Of a stretch of 64,000 nt of DNA, positions 9,419-21,598 are shown one piece after another. Under the pieces are notes generated by a model. The model had not been told where the DNA came from and did not search any database. It saw nothing but the letters and a program-made list of their open reading frames with translations. The DNA comes from Lentzea pudingi. Lineage in GTDB: Bacteria; Actinomycetota; Actinomycetes; Mycobacteriales; Pseudonocardiaceae. The stretch covers positions 990,140 to 1,054,139 of the forward strand of contig NZ_BMNC01000002.1 of assembly GCF_014646255.1 (NCBI RefSeq), given 5' to 3'. Positions within the stretch are counted from its first letter, which is position 1. Each line of letters begins with the position of its first letter. A program made the position numbers and the translations under genes.

Positions 9419-10405
9419 CTACTTGCGGCGCCACCGAAGTCCGAGGACCGCACCGAGCACCGCGCCGGCGCCGACCATCAGCGACGGCGAGGGACCCTGC
9501 CGCACCGACACCACGGGCTGGATCACCGCGGGCGGCGGCGCCTTCACCACCTCGGGCTCGCGGTTCTCCCTGGCCGTGGCCGTCCAGGCCGTGATGAACA
9601 GGATGAACTGCGCCACGAGGTTCGCGAACACCAGCACACCGATCACCGACCCGAACGCGGCCGAGGTCGGTGACTTCGTCGTGAACGACAGGAAGATCGT
9701 GGCGGCCTGCTTGAGCACCTCGAAGCCGATCGCACCCGCCAGCGCGCCGCGCAGCGCGCTCTTCCACCCCACGGGCTTGCGCGGCAGTCGCGCGAGCACC
9801 CACAGGAAGACCATCCAGTTCGCCAGCAGCGACAGCAGGATCGTGCCGATGCGCAACAGGACGTGCGCCCAGCCCGCCTCGGCCAGGCCCATCCACTCCA
9901 GCACCTGCTCGGCGAAGCCGGTGCCGAGCGCCGTGATGCCGAACGACAGCACGATCGCGAGCCCCAGGCCGAGCAACGACAGCAGGTCGCGCCACAGCGT
10001 GCCGAGGAACGGCAGATCCCCCTTCGCCTGACCCCACTGCGCGGTCAGGGCGTCGCGGAGGTTGCTCATCCAGCCGAGGCCGGAGTAGGCGGCACCGAGC
10101 AGGCCGATGATGCCGACGGTGCCCTTGGACTCGAGCGCGGTGTCCACGGCCTCGTTGATCTGGGTGCGCAGCTGCTGGTCGGGCACCGCCTCGGCGATGC
10201 TGCTCCGCAGCGAGGCCAGCAGGTCCGGCTGCGACTGCAGCACGAAACCGGCGACCGCGAACCCGATCATCAGGATGGGCACGAGCGAGAGCACGCTGAA
10301 GTACGTGACCGCAGCGGCGTGCTGGGTTCCGTACCTCTGGTCGAACCGCTCGTACGCACGGAAGATGTGGTCGAGCCACGCGTACTTCTGCCGCCACTTG
10401 TCCAC
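9419..10405 (-). CDS. YihY/BrkB-family inner membrane protein
   Basis: 328-aa polytopic membrane protein of the YihY/YhjD/BrkB family, about six helices. The characteristic N-terminal block (RYGTQHAAAVTYFSVLSLVP) and the loop GTLWRDLLSLLGLG are recognisable. The biochemical role of the family is unsettled. It lies 24 bp downstream of trpS on the same strand and probably shares its transcript. GTG start at 10405. Confidence 0.85.
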   Translation of the reverse strand: MDKWRQKYAWLDHIFRAYERFDQRYGTQHAAAVTYFSVLSLVPILMIGFAVAGFVLQSQPDLLASLRSSIAEAVPDQQLRTQINEAVDTALESKGTVGIIGLLGAAYSGLGWMSNLRDALTAQWGQAKGDLPFLGTLWRDLLSLLGLGLAIVLSFGITALGTGFAEQVLEWMGLAEAGWAHVLLRIGTILLSLLANWMVFLWVLARLPRKPVGWKSALRGALAGAIGFEVLKQAATIFLSFTTKSPTSAAFGSVIGVLVFANLVAQFILFITAWTATARENREPEVVKAPPPAVIQPVVSVRQGPSPSLMVGAGAVLGAVLGLRWRRK

Positions 10406-10429
10406 GCGCAGAACGCTAGTGCACTTGCA

Positions 10430-11684
<1,255 letters not shown>

Positions 11685-11798
11685 TTGCCGAGCCTCCCCA
11701 AGGCACAGACCCACCCCGGAACGGGTGAACCTTGCTGACTGATTGGCCGCCAAGCTACCGATGGCCGGTAGCGTTCATGCGCCGAATCAGACTATCGG

Positions 11799-14321
11799 TC
11801 ACGGATGATCGGATCGCACTCGCCCATATGTCGTAGTCCGCTGACGCGCGTTACGCCCTGCTAGTGATGCCAGGGTTTCAAGCTCACTCACAGTGCGCGC
11901 CGATCCGTGCTCGGACCCGGCCATGCGGCTGATGGTCTCCTCCATCAACGTGCCGCCGATGTCGTTCGCACCGCCGTTGAGGATCTCCGCGGTGCCCTCG
12001 TCGCCGAGCTTCACCCACGAGCACTGGATGTTGTCCACACGTCCGTGCAGCGCCAACCGTGCGAACGCGTGCACGGCGCGGTTGTCGCGGCGGCTGGGAC
12101 CCGGACGGGCCACTCCCGCCAGGTAGATCGGGGCGTTGCGGTGCACGAACGGCAGCGCGACGAACTCGGTCAGCCCGCCGGTCCGGTCCTGCAGGTCCGC
12201 GAGCACCCGGAAGTGCGTGAGCCAGTGGCCGGGGTGGTCCACGTGGCCGTACATCATCGTCGACGACGAACGAATGCCCAGCTCATGGGCCGTGCCGACG
12301 ACGTCGAGCCAGGTCGCGGTCGGCAGCTTGCCCTTGGTCAGCACCCAGCGGACGTCGTCGTCGAGGATCTCGGCTGCCGTGCCGGGGATCGTGTCGAGGC
12401 CGGCTTCCTTCAGTTCCGTGAGCCACTCGCGGACGCTCACGCCCGCCTTCGCCGCGGCGGAGACGATCTCCATCGGGCTGAACGCGTGGACGTGCATGCC
12501 GGGCACGCGCTTCTTGATCGCGCGCACGACGTCGGCGTAGTAGGTCACCGGCAGCTTGGGGTCGATGCCACCCTGCATGCAGACCTCGGTGGCGCCGTCG
12601 TCCCACGCCTCCTGCGCGCGGTCGGCGACGTCCTCGGTCGACAGCCGGAACGCGTCCGCGTCGCGCTCGCGCTGGGCGAACGCGCAGAAGCGGCACCCGA
12701 CGTAGCAGACGTTCGAGAAGTTGATGTTCCGGTTGACGACGTACGTGACGTCGTCGCCCACCACCTCACGCCGCAGGTCGTCGGCGAGGCGGACCATCTC
12801 CTCCAGCGCCTCGCCGTCGGCCGTCAGCAACGCCATCGCGGCGTCGGTGTCGCCGAGCAACGCGCCGGGGTCGTTCGCCGCGATCTTCAGTCCACGTTGG
12901 ACGTCTTCGGAAAGCCGTTGCGGGGCAACGGGGATCTTCAGCTCGTCCCAGTCGCCGTAGACCTCGTCGAAGTCGCCGCGGCGGTCGCTCGTGCGGCCCT
13001 CGGTGTCGATCGCGGTGTTGAGGTCGGCACGGCCGAACGTGTCGAGCCCGCCGTCGGGCTCCTGCCACTCGCGGCCGACCACGGCGGCGTCCGGGTTCGC
13101 GAGGCCGTTCTCCAGCGCCAGCGCGGAAACGTGCGCGGTGAGCCGGGTGTCGATCCACTGCCCCGCGGCCGCGCGGACGTAGCGCGGGTAGACGTTCAGC
13201 CGTTCCTGCAAGGAGAAACCGGCTTCTCCGGTGATCTCGACGAGCTGGTCGACCTGCGGCCACGGCTTCTCGGGGTTCACGTGGTCGGGCGTGATCGGCG
13301 AGACGCCGCCCCAGTCGTCGACGCCCGCGCGCAGCATGAGGCCGAACTCGCCGCCGACGAGGTTCGGCGGTGCCTGCACGCTCACGGTCGACGGCATCAC
13401 AAGGCGCGCAACGGCGATCGTCGCCGCGAGCTCGGTCAGGTCGGCGTCGGGCATGCCGCGCATCGCCGTGTCCGGCTTGGCGCGGAAGTTCTGGATGATG
13501 ACTTCCTGGATGTGCCCGTACTGCTTCGCGACTTGACGCATCGCGAGCAGCGACTCGGCTCGCTCGGTGATCGTCTCCCCGATGCCGATGAGGATTCCGG
13601 TGGTGAACGGGACGTTCACGCGGCCGGCGTCGGTCAGGACTCGCAGGCGGACTGCGGGATCCTTGTCGGGGCTGCCGTAGTGCGGGCCGCCCTTCTCGCT
13701 CCACAGCCGCTCGGCCGTGGTCTCGAGCATCATGCCCATGCTGGACGCGACGGGCCGCAGCCGCGTCAGCTCCTCCCAGCTCAGCACGCCGGGGTTGAGG
13801 TGGGGCAGCAGCCCGGTCTCCTCCAGCACCGCGATGGCGCTGGCCCGCACGTAGTCCAAAGTGGACTCGTAACCGCGCGCCTCCAGCCACTCCTTCGCGG
13901 CGGGCCAGCGTTCCTCCGGCCGGTCGCCGAGCGTGAAGAGCGCTTCCTTGCACCCCTGCGCGGCGCCGGCGCGGGCGATCTCCAGCACCTCGTCGCGTTC
14001 GAGGAACGCGGCGGGAAGCTTGTGCGGCACGGTCGCGAACGTGCAGTAGTGGCACCGATCCCGGCACAACCTCGTCAGCGGGATGAACACCGACCGGCTG
14101 TACGTGACGATCCCGGCACGCCCCTCGGCGAGCAGGTGCGCGTCCCTCACCTTGCCCGCCGCTGTCAGCAACGAGTCCAGGTCGTCCTCGCGCGCGTGCA
14201 GCAACACGGAGGCCTCGGTCGCGTCGAGCACGGCACCGTCGGCGGCCCTGCGCAGCGCACGCCGCATGGCCGCCGCACTCGGACGGGACTGCGGTGGGGT
14301 TAGCGAGATGTCCACTGCCAC
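11799..14321 (-). CDS. fbiC: Bifunctional FO synthase (CofG-CofH fusion)
   Basis: 840-aa two-domain radical SAM enzyme that makes the deazaflavin chromophore FO of coenzyme F420 from tyrosine and a pyrimidine intermediate. CofG half: CRDRCHYC cluster at Cys86/90/93. CofH half: CYVGCRFC cluster near residue 538. Length fits the fused actinobacterial FbiC. The reading frame is open further upstream but that part looks non-coding; GTG at 14321 has AAGG 8 nt upstream. It implies F420 use, consistent with the deazaflavin-dependent reductase at 29.7 kb. Confidence 0.94.
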   Translation of the reverse strand: MAVDISLTPPQSRPSAAAMRRALRRAADGAVLDATEASVLLHAREDDLDSLLTAAGKVRDAHLLAEGRAGIVTYSRSVFIPLTRLCRDRCHYCTFATVPHKLPAAFLERDEVLEIARAGAAQGCKEALFTLGDRPEERWPAAKEWLEARGYESTLDYVRASAIAVLEETGLLPHLNPGVLSWEELTRLRPVASSMGMMLETTAERLWSEKGGPHYGSPDKDPAVRLRVLTDAGRVNVPFTTGILIGIGETITERAESLLAMRQVAKQYGHIQEVIIQNFRAKPDTAMRGMPDADLTELAATIAVARLVMPSTVSVQAPPNLVGGEFGLMLRAGVDDWGGVSPITPDHVNPEKPWPQVDQLVEITGEAGFSLQERLNVYPRYVRAAAGQWIDTRLTAHVSALALENGLANPDAAVVGREWQEPDGGLDTFGRADLNTAIDTEGRTSDRRGDFDEVYGDWDELKIPVAPQRLSEDVQRGLKIAANDPGALLGDTDAAMALLTADGEALEEMVRLADDLRREVVGDDVTYVVNRNINFSNVCYVGCRFCAFAQRERDADAFRLSTEDVADRAQEAWDDGATEVCMQGGIDPKLPVTYYADVVRAIKKRVPGMHVHAFSPMEIVSAAAKAGVSVREWLTELKEAGLDTIPGTAAEILDDDVRWVLTKGKLPTATWLDVVGTAHELGIRSSSTMMYGHVDHPGHWLTHFRVLADLQDRTGGLTEFVALPFVHRNAPIYLAGVARPGPSRRDNRAVHAFARLALHGRVDNIQCSWVKLGDEGTAEILNGGANDIGGTLMEETISRMAGSEHGSARTVSELETLASLAGRNARQRTTTYGRVRSDHP

Positions 14322-14382
14322 GTCAACGACCTTAGGCCGCTGAAATTCCTGATCACCCCGCACCGGCTGTGGGACATCCCAC

Positions 14383-16044
14383 TCAGCGGACGGCCACGAG
14401 CAGCTCCGTGTTCCGGTCGAGCGGTGTGCCGAGGGGGTTCGTCCGCGAGTGGATGTCGTTGTAGGTGAACTCCCGGCACAGGCTGGCGAGTGCCGTGTCG
14501 CTGCGGTCGTCGTAGTCGACCTGGTAGGGCGCATCCGCTTCGAGCAACGTCGTGAACAGCGACAACGTGCCGTCACCGTTGTCCGCCACCTCGATCACGC
14601 GGGCGTGCTGCGGGTAGTCGACGTGCGCGGCGGTGTTGATCTCCCAGAAGCTCCGTGCGGGTGTGTCGTGCCGGTGCGGGGTGATGACGTTGCGGTGTGT
14701 GTGGCCGTTGACCCACGCCAGCACGTTCGGGAAGCGGTGCAGGAGGTTGAGCAACGCGTCGCCGTTCAACCGAGGGTCGAACGGGCGGCGCTTGTCCGGC
14801 AGGACATTGCCCATCGTCGAGCTCGTGTGGTGGCTGAAGAGCACGAACAGCTCGTCGGTGACGTTCTGCCGTTGCGGCAGGCCGAGCCAGTCGTAGTAGA
14901 GCGAACTGTTGCGCTTGAGGGTCTTCTCGATCCAGTTGAGCTGATGCAGCCCTATCGAGCCCGTGGAGAACCCCGCGAGGTTCGTGGTGTCCATGCTGAT
15001 GCCGGTGACACCGGGCGCCATCCGGAACGTGTAGAAGACGTCCACGCCATCCGCGTTGGCGTCCGTGTAACCGTGCCCGCCCGACGGCAGATGCTTGCGC
15101 ACGTACTCACCGGTGTTGAACAGCCTTCGCCTCGGGTCAGGAGTCACGGTCCGGACGACGCCGCTGTTGCTCGCGAGAATGGCGAGGGTCTCAGGGATCG
15201 CCGTGGGATCGTTGAACGCCCGCGCGACCTTCGCGTTCTGCACGGGGTCACCGAACCCGACGATCTTCTTGCGGCCGGTGTACCAGCTGTCGAGCAGCCC
15301 GTCCGGCAGCGCGCCGACCACGCTGTCGTCGTGGTTGCCGATCGTCGAGTACCAGGGGATGTTCAGACCAGGGCTGGTGAACTCGCGGACCGCCGCGTCG
15401 AGCAGTCCGTCGAGTTGGGGGAAGCCCTTCGCCTTGTAGTCGTCGCTGCCGCTCAGGTCCGGCTGCCAGAACGTGCTGATGCCCGCGTTCTGCACGCCCT
15501 CGTACCTGCTGTCGCCGGTGTTCGGGGTGATGCGACCGCCGTTGAGGACCGCGAGGTACCAGTCGAGCTCGACGTTCTCGTGGTTGTCGGTGTTGTCACC
15601 GGTCGTCATGAGGAAGTCGAAGGGCCTGCCGGTCAGCGGACCGTTCTTGATCGCGTTGACCCGGCGGACGAGGCTCGTCGAACCCTGCGCCGTGAGCGCC
15701 TCCTGCGGCCGGTGCGCGCTGGACCCCATGATCGGGTGCAGGTACTCGAACCGGAGCGGGCTCTGCGCGTCACAGATGTGCATGTCGCTGAACTGCACGA
15801 AGCTGGCCAAGGCTTTTCGCCTGGCCTCCCTGTTCGGCTTGGCCGCGATCAGGTCGCCGCGCACGACCGTCGGCCAGCCGGGACCTGCCTGGAGCCGGCG
15901 ATAACCGCTGGTCCCGATCGGTGCGGCCGTGACGTCGAGTGTGGTGCCCGCGGTCGACGCAAACGCTTGGCGGTCGAGCAGCGGCACGCCTGCCGCGCCC
16001 ACACCCATCGCCAGGAGGAAAGACCGCCGGTTGAACCCTGCCAT
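14383..16044 (-). CDS. Tat-exported metallophosphoesterase (TIGR03767-like)
   Basis: 553 aa. The N-terminus [11 protein letters not shown] (Arg6-Arg7) is a twin-arginine signal, so it is exported folded. Calcineurin-type metal motifs: [33 protein letters not shown] and NGHTHRNV, giving a complete two-metal site. The resemblance is to the actinobacterial TIGR03767/PPA1498 phosphoesterases; substrate unknown. ATG at 16044. Confidence 0.87.
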   Translation of the reverse strand: MAGFNRRSFLLAMGVGAAGVPLLDRQAFASTAGTTLDVTAAPIGTSGYRRLQAGPGWPTVVRGDLIAAKPNREARRKALASFVQFSDMHICDAQSPLRFEYLHPIMGSSAHRPQEALTAQGSTSLVRRVNAIKNGPLTGRPFDFLMTTGDNTDNHENVELDWYLAVLNGGRITPNTGDSRYEGVQNAGISTFWQPDLSGSDDYKAKGFPQLDGLLDAAVREFTSPGLNIPWYSTIGNHDDSVVGALPDGLLDSWYTGRKKIVGFGDPVQNAKVARAFNDPTAIPETLAILASNSGVVRTVTPDPRRRLFNTGEYVRKHLPSGGHGYTDANADGVDVFYTFRMAPGVTGISMDTTNLAGFSTGSIGLHQLNWIEKTLKRNSSLYYDWLGLPQRQNVTDELFVLFSHHTSSTMGNVLPDKRRPFDPRLNGDALLNLLHRFPNVLAWVNGHTHRNVITPHRHDTPARSFWEINTAAHVDYPQHARVIEVADNGDGTLSLFTTLLEADAPYQVDYDDRSDTALASLCREFTYNDIHSRTNPLGTPLDRNTELLVAVR

Positions 16045-16204
16045 AACCGCCCCCGATTCATCGATGGTGAATCGTGTTCATGTTCAGGGAGCGGCTGGGT
16101 TGAATCGAGCCGTCAGGTGGGTGACAAGAGCGATAAAGGCTGGTCGGGCTGAGCCAGTCGGGTCACTCGGCGAGGACCTCGTAGCCGGGCTCACCGCTCC
16201 GGCA

Positions 16205-16999
16205 TCAGTCGCCGTAGACCACGGTGACCGGCGCGTGGTCCGACCAGCGCTCCGCATACGTCGCCGCACGCTCCACCACCGCGGTCCGCGCCCGAGCCGC
16301 CAGCCCGTCCGTCGCGACCTGGTAGTCGATCCTCCACCCGGAGTCGTTGTCGAACGCCTTCCCGCGGTACGACCACCACGAGTACGGCCCAACGACATCG
16401 GGGTGCAAAGAGCGCATCACGTCGTTGTACCCGGACGCGAACACGGACGTCATCCACTCCCGCTCGTACGGCAGGAAGCCGGACTCCTTCTGGTTCGTCT
16501 TCCAGTTCTTCAGGTCCGCCTGCTGGTGCGCGATGTTCCAGTCACCACACACGAGCACCTCACGGCCCGAGACAGCCGCCTTCTCCCGCAACGACACCAG
16601 GTACGGCAGGAAGGCCGACATGAAGCGGTCCTTCTCGTCCTGCTTCTCGGTGCCGACGTCGCCGGACGGCAGGTACAGCGACGCCACGACGACGCCCGGC
16701 AGTTCGATCTCCACGTAACGGCCGCTCGCCTCGAACTCCGAGACGCCGAAGCCCACACGGACCGAGGTCGGTTCAACGCGCGAGAGAACGCCCACGCCCG
16801 CACGGCCCTTCAACGAGGAAGGCGCGTACACGCCGTGCCAACCGGCGGGCGAGTGGACCTCCTCAGAAAGCTCGGAGGGTTCCGCGCGGACTTCCTGCAG
16901 GCACACCACGTCCGCCGAGGAAGTGGCGAGCCACTCCAGGTAGCCCTTCTTCGCGGCGGCGCGCAGACCGTTGACGTTGACCGTGGAGACCGTGAGCAC
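16205..16999 (-). CDS. xth: Exodeoxyribonuclease III / AP endonuclease
   Basis: 264-aa exonuclease III-family enzyme acting at abasic sites and 3' blocks in base excision repair. Motifs: NVNGLRAA near the N-terminus, VVCLQEVRAE (metal-binding Glu), CGDWNIAH, GWRIDYQ and C-terminal WSDHAPV (catalytic His). GTG at 16999 gives the expected start (LTVSTVNVNGLRA); the longer open frame overlaps the upstream 72-aa gene. TAGGCT lies 8 nt before the GTG, so a leaderless start is possible. Confidence 0.92.
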   Translation of the reverse strand: MLTVSTVNVNGLRAAAKKGYLEWLATSSADVVCLQEVRAEPSELSEEVHSPAGWHGVYAPSSLKGRAGVGVLSRVEPTSVRVGFGVSEFEASGRYVEIELPGVVVASLYLPSGDVGTEKQDEKDRFMSAFLPYLVSLREKAAVSGREVLVCGDWNIAHQQADLKNWKTNQKESGFLPYEREWMTSVFASGYNDVMRSLHPDVVGPYSWWSYRGKAFDNDSGWRIDYQVATDGLAARARTAVVERAATYAERWSDHAPVTVVYGD

Positions 17000-17010
17000 G
17001 ACCGAGGAGC

Positions 17011-17229
17011 CTACTGGGAGGCGAGGCCCCAGGGCTTCGGGTACTCGGCGTTGCAGCCCGCGCAGCGTGCGGTCAGGTCGAGGTAGCCCACGAGGGTCGC
17101 CATCTCGTCGCGGGGCAGGGCGAGCTGGCGTTCGCCGTAGACCTCGGTGTAGAGGCCCTGCCACTCGGGGTCGCAGGAGCACTGCACGACGCTCTTGCCC
17201 CTGCCCCACCGGAACATGTTCCGCAACAT
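17011..17229 (-). CDS. Small Cys-containing protein, unknown function
   Basis: 72 aa. Contains QCSCDPEW near the N-terminus and ARCAGCNAEY near the C-terminus: two Cys pairs that could coordinate zinc. No family name recognised. It sits 11 bp upstream of exonuclease III and 10 bp downstream of the SH3-like gene, all on the minus strand. Confidence 0.65.
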   Translation of the reverse strand: MLRNMFRWGRGKSVVQCSCDPEWQGLYTEVYGERQLALPRDEMATLVGYLDLTARCAGCNAEYPKPWGLASQ

Positions 17230-17239
17230 GCCCGCGAGT

Positions 17240-17551
17240 TTACTTGCAGGTCGAGTCGCTGGTCAGCGCGACGAACGACTGGCTTACCCAGCGGCGGTCG
17301 CTCAGCATCCGGTAGCCGTTCTCGACGCGGTCCTGGGCTTCGGACACCGCGTCGCGCGGCATCGTCGAGACGATCGGCTGCATGTCGCCCGGGCCGGAGC
17401 GGACGTTGAGGATGTCCGCCGTCACCGTGATCTTGCAGATCTCCGACCCCTTCTCACTGCCCATCGGCTTGCCGCCGTTCGCCGCGTACATCACGCCGGC
17501 GACCCCGAGCACACCGATGACGATCATTCCCCGAACCGGCACACCGAACAT
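17240..17551 (-). CDS. Secreted/membrane-anchored SH3-like protein
   Basis: 103 aa: an N-terminal hydrophobic segment (MIVIGVLGVAGVMYA) followed by a bacterial SH3-type region (ADILNVRSGPG). Such domains bind cell-wall or other peptides outside the membrane. Two Cys (EIC, STC) could form a disulfide. ATG at 17551 is chosen because GGAGGG is 6 nt upstream; an upstream GTG in frame would place that Shine-Dalgarno inside the coding region. Confidence 0.65.
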   Translation of the reverse strand: MFGVPVRGMIVIGVLGVAGVMYAANGGKPMGSEKGSEICKITVTADILNVRSGPGDMQPIVSTMPRDAVSEAQDRVENGYRMLSDRRWVSQSFVALTSDSTCK

Positions 17552-17672
17552 CTCGTACCCTCCGCACACCACAAGCCCTGGAACAGCAGATATAGCGGCT
17601 GAAAGGCCTGTGTGGACGGCTCGGCGCGGTTACCACCCGCAAGAGGAACCGACCGGGTGACGCGCAACGGGA

Positions 17673-17703
17673 AAGGCCACCCCGGTGTGACCGGGGTGGC
17701 CTT
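17673..17703 (-). terminator. Terminator of icd
   Basis: 14-bp perfect stem (17673-17686 with 17690-17703) and 3-nt loop, 16 bp past the icd stop, with a short T-run on the minus strand. Confidence 0.7.
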
Positions 17704-17719
17704 CAGAAGCGGGCGTGGA

Positions 17720-18943
17720 TCAGAAGGACGCCATCTTCTTCTTGAGGTTCTCGTCGAGCGCGGCGAGGAAGTCCTCGGTCGTCAGCCACGCCTGGTCCTT
17801 GCTGATCAGCAGGGCCAGGTCCTTGGTCATCTGACCGGACTCGACGGTCTCGATCACGACCTCCTCGAGCGCCTCGGCGAAGCGGATCACCTCGGGGGTG
17901 CCGTCCAGCTTGCCGCGGTGCATGAGGCCACGGGTCCACGCGTAGATCGACGCGATGGGGTTCGTGGAGGTCGGCTTGCCGGCCTGGTGCTGGCGGAAGT
18001 GACGCGTCACGGTGCCGTGCGCGGCCTCGGCCTCGACCGTCTTGCCGTCCGGCGTCATCAGGACCGACGTCATGAGGCCGAGCGAGCCGAAGCCCTGCGC
18101 GACCGTGTCGGACTGGACGTCACCGTCGTAGTTCTTGCACGCCCAGACGTAGCCGCCCTCCCACTTCATGGCCGCTGCGACCATGTCGTCGATGAGGCGG
18201 TGCTCGTAGGTCAGGCCCTTGGCGTCGAACTCCGCCTTGAACTCGGCGTCGAACACGGCCTGGAAGATGTCCTTGAAGGCACCGTCGTAGGCCTTGAGGA
18301 TCGTGTTCTTCGTCGACATGTAGACGGGGTAGCCCCGCTGCAGGCCGTAGGAGAACGAGGCGCGGGCGAAGTCCTCGATGGACTTGTTGTAGTTGTACAT
18401 GCCCATCGCCACACCGCCCTCCGCTGGGAACTCGGTGACGACGTGCTCGATCGGGTCCGAGCCGTCCTCCGGCTGGAACGTGATCGTGAGCTTGCCGGCG
18501 CCGGGCACCTTGAAGTTGGTGGCCTTGTACTGGTCACCGTGGGCGTGACGGCCGATGATGATCGGCTTCGTCCAGCCCGGGACCAGCCGCGGGACGTTGG
18601 AGATGATGATCGGCTCGCGGAAGACGACACCGCCGAGGATGTTGCGGATCGTGCCGTTCGGCGAGACCCACATCTTCTTGAGGCCGAACTCCTCGACGCG
18701 CGCCTCGTCCGGCGTGATCGTGGCGCACTTGACGCCGACGCCGTGCTTCTTGATGGCGTTGGCGGCGTCGACGGTGACCTGGTCGTCGGTGGCGTCCCGG
18801 TGCTCGATGCCCAGGTCGTAGTACTCCAGAGTGACGTCCAGGTACGGGTGGATCAGCTTGTCCTTGATGAACTGCCAGATGATCCGGGTCATCTCGTCGC
18901 CGTCAAGCTCGACGACGGTGCCCTGAACCTTGATCTTGCCCAT
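17720..18943 (-). CDS. icd: NADP-dependent isocitrate dehydrogenase
   Basis: 407-aa TCA-cycle enzyme converting isocitrate to 2-oxoglutarate with NADPH formation. Starts [20 protein letters not shown], typical of the dimeric eukaryote-like subfamily; [10 protein letters not shown] is the substrate-binding Thr/Arg block, YDGDVQSD and HGTVTRHFR are further family signatures. The open frame extends upstream but ATG at 18943 matches homologues. Followed by its terminator. Confidence 0.95.
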   Translation of the reverse strand: MGKIKVQGTVVELDGDEMTRIIWQFIKDKLIHPYLDVTLEYYDLGIEHRDATDDQVTVDAANAIKKHGVGVKCATITPDEARVEEFGLKKMWVSPNGTIRNILGGVVFREPIIISNVPRLVPGWTKPIIIGRHAHGDQYKATNFKVPGAGKLTITFQPEDGSDPIEHVVTEFPAEGGVAMGMYNYNKSIEDFARASFSYGLQRGYPVYMSTKNTILKAYDGAFKDIFQAVFDAEFKAEFDAKGLTYEHRLIDDMVAAAMKWEGGYVWACKNYDGDVQSDTVAQGFGSLGLMTSVLMTPDGKTVEAEAAHGTVTRHFRQHQAGKPTSTNPIASIYAWTRGLMHRGKLDGTPEVIRFAEALEEVVIETVESGQMTKDLALLISKDQAWLTTEDFLAALDENLKKKMASF

Positions 18944-19204
18944 AACTCCGGGCGCTCCTCTCGCGACGATGCAAGCAAGACAAGCGTACTGGTAGAACGC
19001 CCACTCGTGCCTGCGACCCTGGTTACACCGATTCAGGCGCACCATAGCCCCCGCGCCTGCGCCCAGCAGCGGACGCGGTGCCTCCTTCATGGCTACCACG
19101 CGCGGTGCAACAGAACCGCTCCGACAGGCGTGTTGAGAAGCACGCCGGTTCGAACGTGCGAGCGATAAGGTCTCCCTGTCGGGTGATCATCAGAAGGGGC
19201 GTAA

Positions 19205-20011
19205 GTGTCAACTGGGCCAACACATGCGATGAGCGGGCTGCTCGCCTGGAGCGCTGTCACCGCACTCGCGTCGACTCACCCGATCGGCCAGCTCTCGCCG
19301 CAGAGCTGGGCCGTGGGAGCGGTTCTCGCCACCGGGGCAGCACTCCTGCCCGACCTCGACCACCCCGGTTCGACCATCTCGCGCACGTTCGGAGCACTGA
19401 GCAGCGGGCTGTCCGCGGGCATCAACGCGTTGAGCAGCTTCGTCTACCGGACCACCCGGCTGAAGAGAGATTCCAAGCGGGACGGCGGACATCGCGGTCT
19501 CACGCACACGCTCGTCTTCGCGATCTTCTCCGCCGTCTTCACCGCCGCGGTCATCCAGAACAGCCAGAAGTGGGCGCTGCCCGTGCTGATGTTCGTGTTC
19601 GCCGGTCTCGCGGTGCGCGGCATCATGAACGACTGGTGCCCCAAGCAGGACGCGTTGCTGATCACCGTGGTGTCGGCGGGCATCACCTGGGCGATGATCG
19701 CGTGGACCTCGCAGACGGACGCTTCCGCGGCGGCGTGCGGGATCGCGGTCGGCATCGGGTGCTTCGCGCACTACGTCGGCGACGCGATCACCGAGCAGGG
19801 CTGCCCGATCCTGTGGCCGATCCCGATCTTCGGCAAGACCTGGTACCCGGTCGCGCCGCCGAAGATCATGCGGATGAAGACCGGTGGCGTGGTGGAGATG
19901 GCCATCGTCGGGCCGGTCGTGACGATCCTGTCGATCTGGCTGGGACTCGCGGCGTTGCAGGGCACCGGCGCACTGCCGTTCCTGGACTGGGTGGACCTGC
20001 TTCCCGTCTAG
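19205..20011 (+). CDS. YdjM/DUF457-type membrane-bound metal-dependent hydrolase
   Basis: 268-aa polytopic membrane protein. Motifs of the YdjM family: N-terminal PTHAMSG, ALLPDLDHPGS, GGHRGLTHT and FAHYVGDAITEQGCPILWP, which supply His/Asp metal ligands at the membrane face. E. coli YdjM is LexA-regulated; no LexA box is visible here. GTG start with GAAGGGG 5 nt upstream. Confidence 0.85.
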   Translation: MSTGPTHAMSGLLAWSAVTALASTHPIGQLSPQSWAVGAVLATGAALLPDLDHPGSTISRTFGALSSGLSAGINALSSFVYRTTRLKRDSKRDGGHRGLTHTLVFAIFSAVFTAAVIQNSQKWALPVLMFVFAGLAVRGIMNDWCPKQDALLITVVSAGITWAMIAWTSQTDASAAACGIAVGIGCFAHYVGDAITEQGCPILWPIPIFGKTWYPVAPPKIMRMKTGGVVEMAIVGPVVTILSIWLGLAALQGTGALPFLDWVDLLPV

Positions 20012-20089
20012 TTCATCCGCAGTCCACCTGCGCCACACCCGATCGGCCTAGCCTCCACGGACCCCGACCCGTCTCGTGGAGGTCAAGCC

Positions 20090-21598
20090 ATGTCCGAAGT
20101 AGCTCGCAGACGCTTCCTGCAGGGAGCGGGCGTGCTCGGTGTGGCGGGTGCGCTGGGGAGCGGAACGGCGTCGGCAACGTCCCGCTACCAGTGGCTTTCC
20201 GGTGATCACCACGCGCACACGCAGTACTCGTACGACGGCATGTACACCGTCGAGCAGCAGATCCGCGGCGCGTTGCGGCACGGCACGGACTGGCTCGCGG
20301 TCACCGACCACGGCCACGCCTCGCACGAGGCGCACTCGGTCGAGGCGACGGCGGCCGATCTCCGCCGAGCCGCCCGGAAGTTCCCGCAACTGCTGCTGTG
20401 GCACGGGATGGAGTGGAACGTCCCCGGCGCCGAGCACGCGACGTTGTTCTTCGAGGACTGCCACGACGAGGCCGGCGTGCTGCGCGACTTCGAGCGGCAG
20501 TTCGACTGGCGGCTCAACGGCGCCGAGGCCTCGAACCCGGCGAACGAGCGCAAGGCGCTCGACGCGATCCGGTTCCTGCAGACCAAAATCCGCAACGGCA
20601 CCATGAAGTCCGCGCTGGTGTTCGTGAACCACCCGATGCGCAACGGCCGGGTGGCGCCCCACGAGCTCCGGGCCATGCACGACCTGGCACCCGACATCGT
20701 TGTCGGCATGGAAGGCGCACCGGGAGCGCAGGGCGACGGCGACCCGTTGCGCGGTCCGGGCGGCCATCGCGGCGGCTACGCGAACAGCCCCGGCTCGAAC
20801 TCGTACACGCCCTACCCGCCAGAGGCCTACCGGACCTACGGCGGCTTCGACTGGATGACGGCGAAGGTCGGCGGGGTCTGGGACTCGTTGCTCGCCGAGG
20901 GCCTCGGCTGGTGGATCACGTCGAACTCCGACTCGCACTTCAACTCGCGCGACACGATCGTCCGCGTGCCGGAGCCGGGCAACCAGTTCGATCTCACGGG
21001 CAAGCACCTCGACGCGGTCGAGGGCGCCGTGCCGCAGGTGGCGCCGCCCTACGTCGACTTCTTCCCCTGTGAATTCTCACGGACCGTCGTCGGCGCGACC
21101 CGTCGGACGCGCGGAGCCGTGATGGAGGGCCTTCGCGCAGGCCGGGTGTGGGTGTCGCACGGAGGCCTGGTCGACGACCTGCGTTTCGACGTTTGCGCAA
21201 CCGGCGGAACGCAGACGATGGGCGGGCGGCTGCGGGTCCGCCGCGGCTCGGACGTGACGGTGCTGGTCAAGGCACGTCTCGCAACTCGCCCCAACAGCGC
21301 GGGATTCGTGCCACGATTGCGCCGTTTGGACCTCATCAAGGGCGCGGTAACCGGACGATCATCATCTGAAACGTTGGCCACGCCACATGTGAAGGTCGAG
21401 CGATCCTACGAGCCGCGCTGGCACCATGCGGTCTTCACGCACACGTTCCGCAACGTCCGGGAGCCTTTCTACCTCCGGTTGCGCGGAACCGACGGCAACC
21501 GCGGCGCGTTCGAGCCGCAGGCGGACGCACCGGGAGCCGCGAACCCGTGGGAGGACCTGTGGTGCTACACCAACCCGATCTTCGTGGAGGTCAGGTGA
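20090..21598 (+). CDS. Tat-exported PHP-domain (CehA/McbA-like) metallohydrolase
   Basis: 502 aa. Twin-arginine signal ARRRFLQGAG at the N-terminus. PHP phosphoesterase motifs follow at once: SGDHHAHTQYS and VTDHGHASHEAHS (metal-binding His/Asp), later VFVNHP and SNSDSHF. Related to CehA/McbA-type hydrolases of unknown natural substrate; exported. GGAGG 7 nt before the ATG. Its TGA overlaps the next GTG (GTGA), so the downstream gene is translationally coupled. Confidence 0.82.
   Translation: MSEVARRRFLQGAGVLGVAGALGSGTASATSRYQWLSGDHHAHTQYSYDGMYTVEQQIRGALRHGTDWLAVTDHGHASHEAHSVEATAADLRRAARKFPQLLLWHGMEWNVPGAEHATLFFEDCHDEAGVLRDFERQFDWRLNGAEASNPANERKALDAIRFLQTKIRNGTMKSALVFVNHPMRNGRVAPHELRAMHDLAPDIVVGMEGAPGAQGDGDPLRGPGGHRGGYANSPGSNSYTPYPPEAYRTYGGFDWMTAKVGGVWDSLLAEGLGWWITSNSDSHFNSRDTIVRVPEPGNQFDLTGKHLDAVEGAVPQVAPPYVDFFPCEFSRTVVGATRRTRGAVMEGLRAGRVWVSHGGLVDDLRFDVCATGGTQTMGGRLRVRRGSDVTVLVKARLATRPNSAGFVPRLRRLDLIKGAVTGRSSSETLATPHVKVERSYEPRWHHAVFTHTFRNVREPFYLRLRGTDGNRGAFEPQADAPGAANPWEDLWCYTNPIFVEVR

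Noticed and set aside
17211..17222. Perfect palindrome GGAACATGTTCC as an operator
   Set aside because: Inside the start of a coding region (LRNMF) and isolated; also not matching a known site with confidence.
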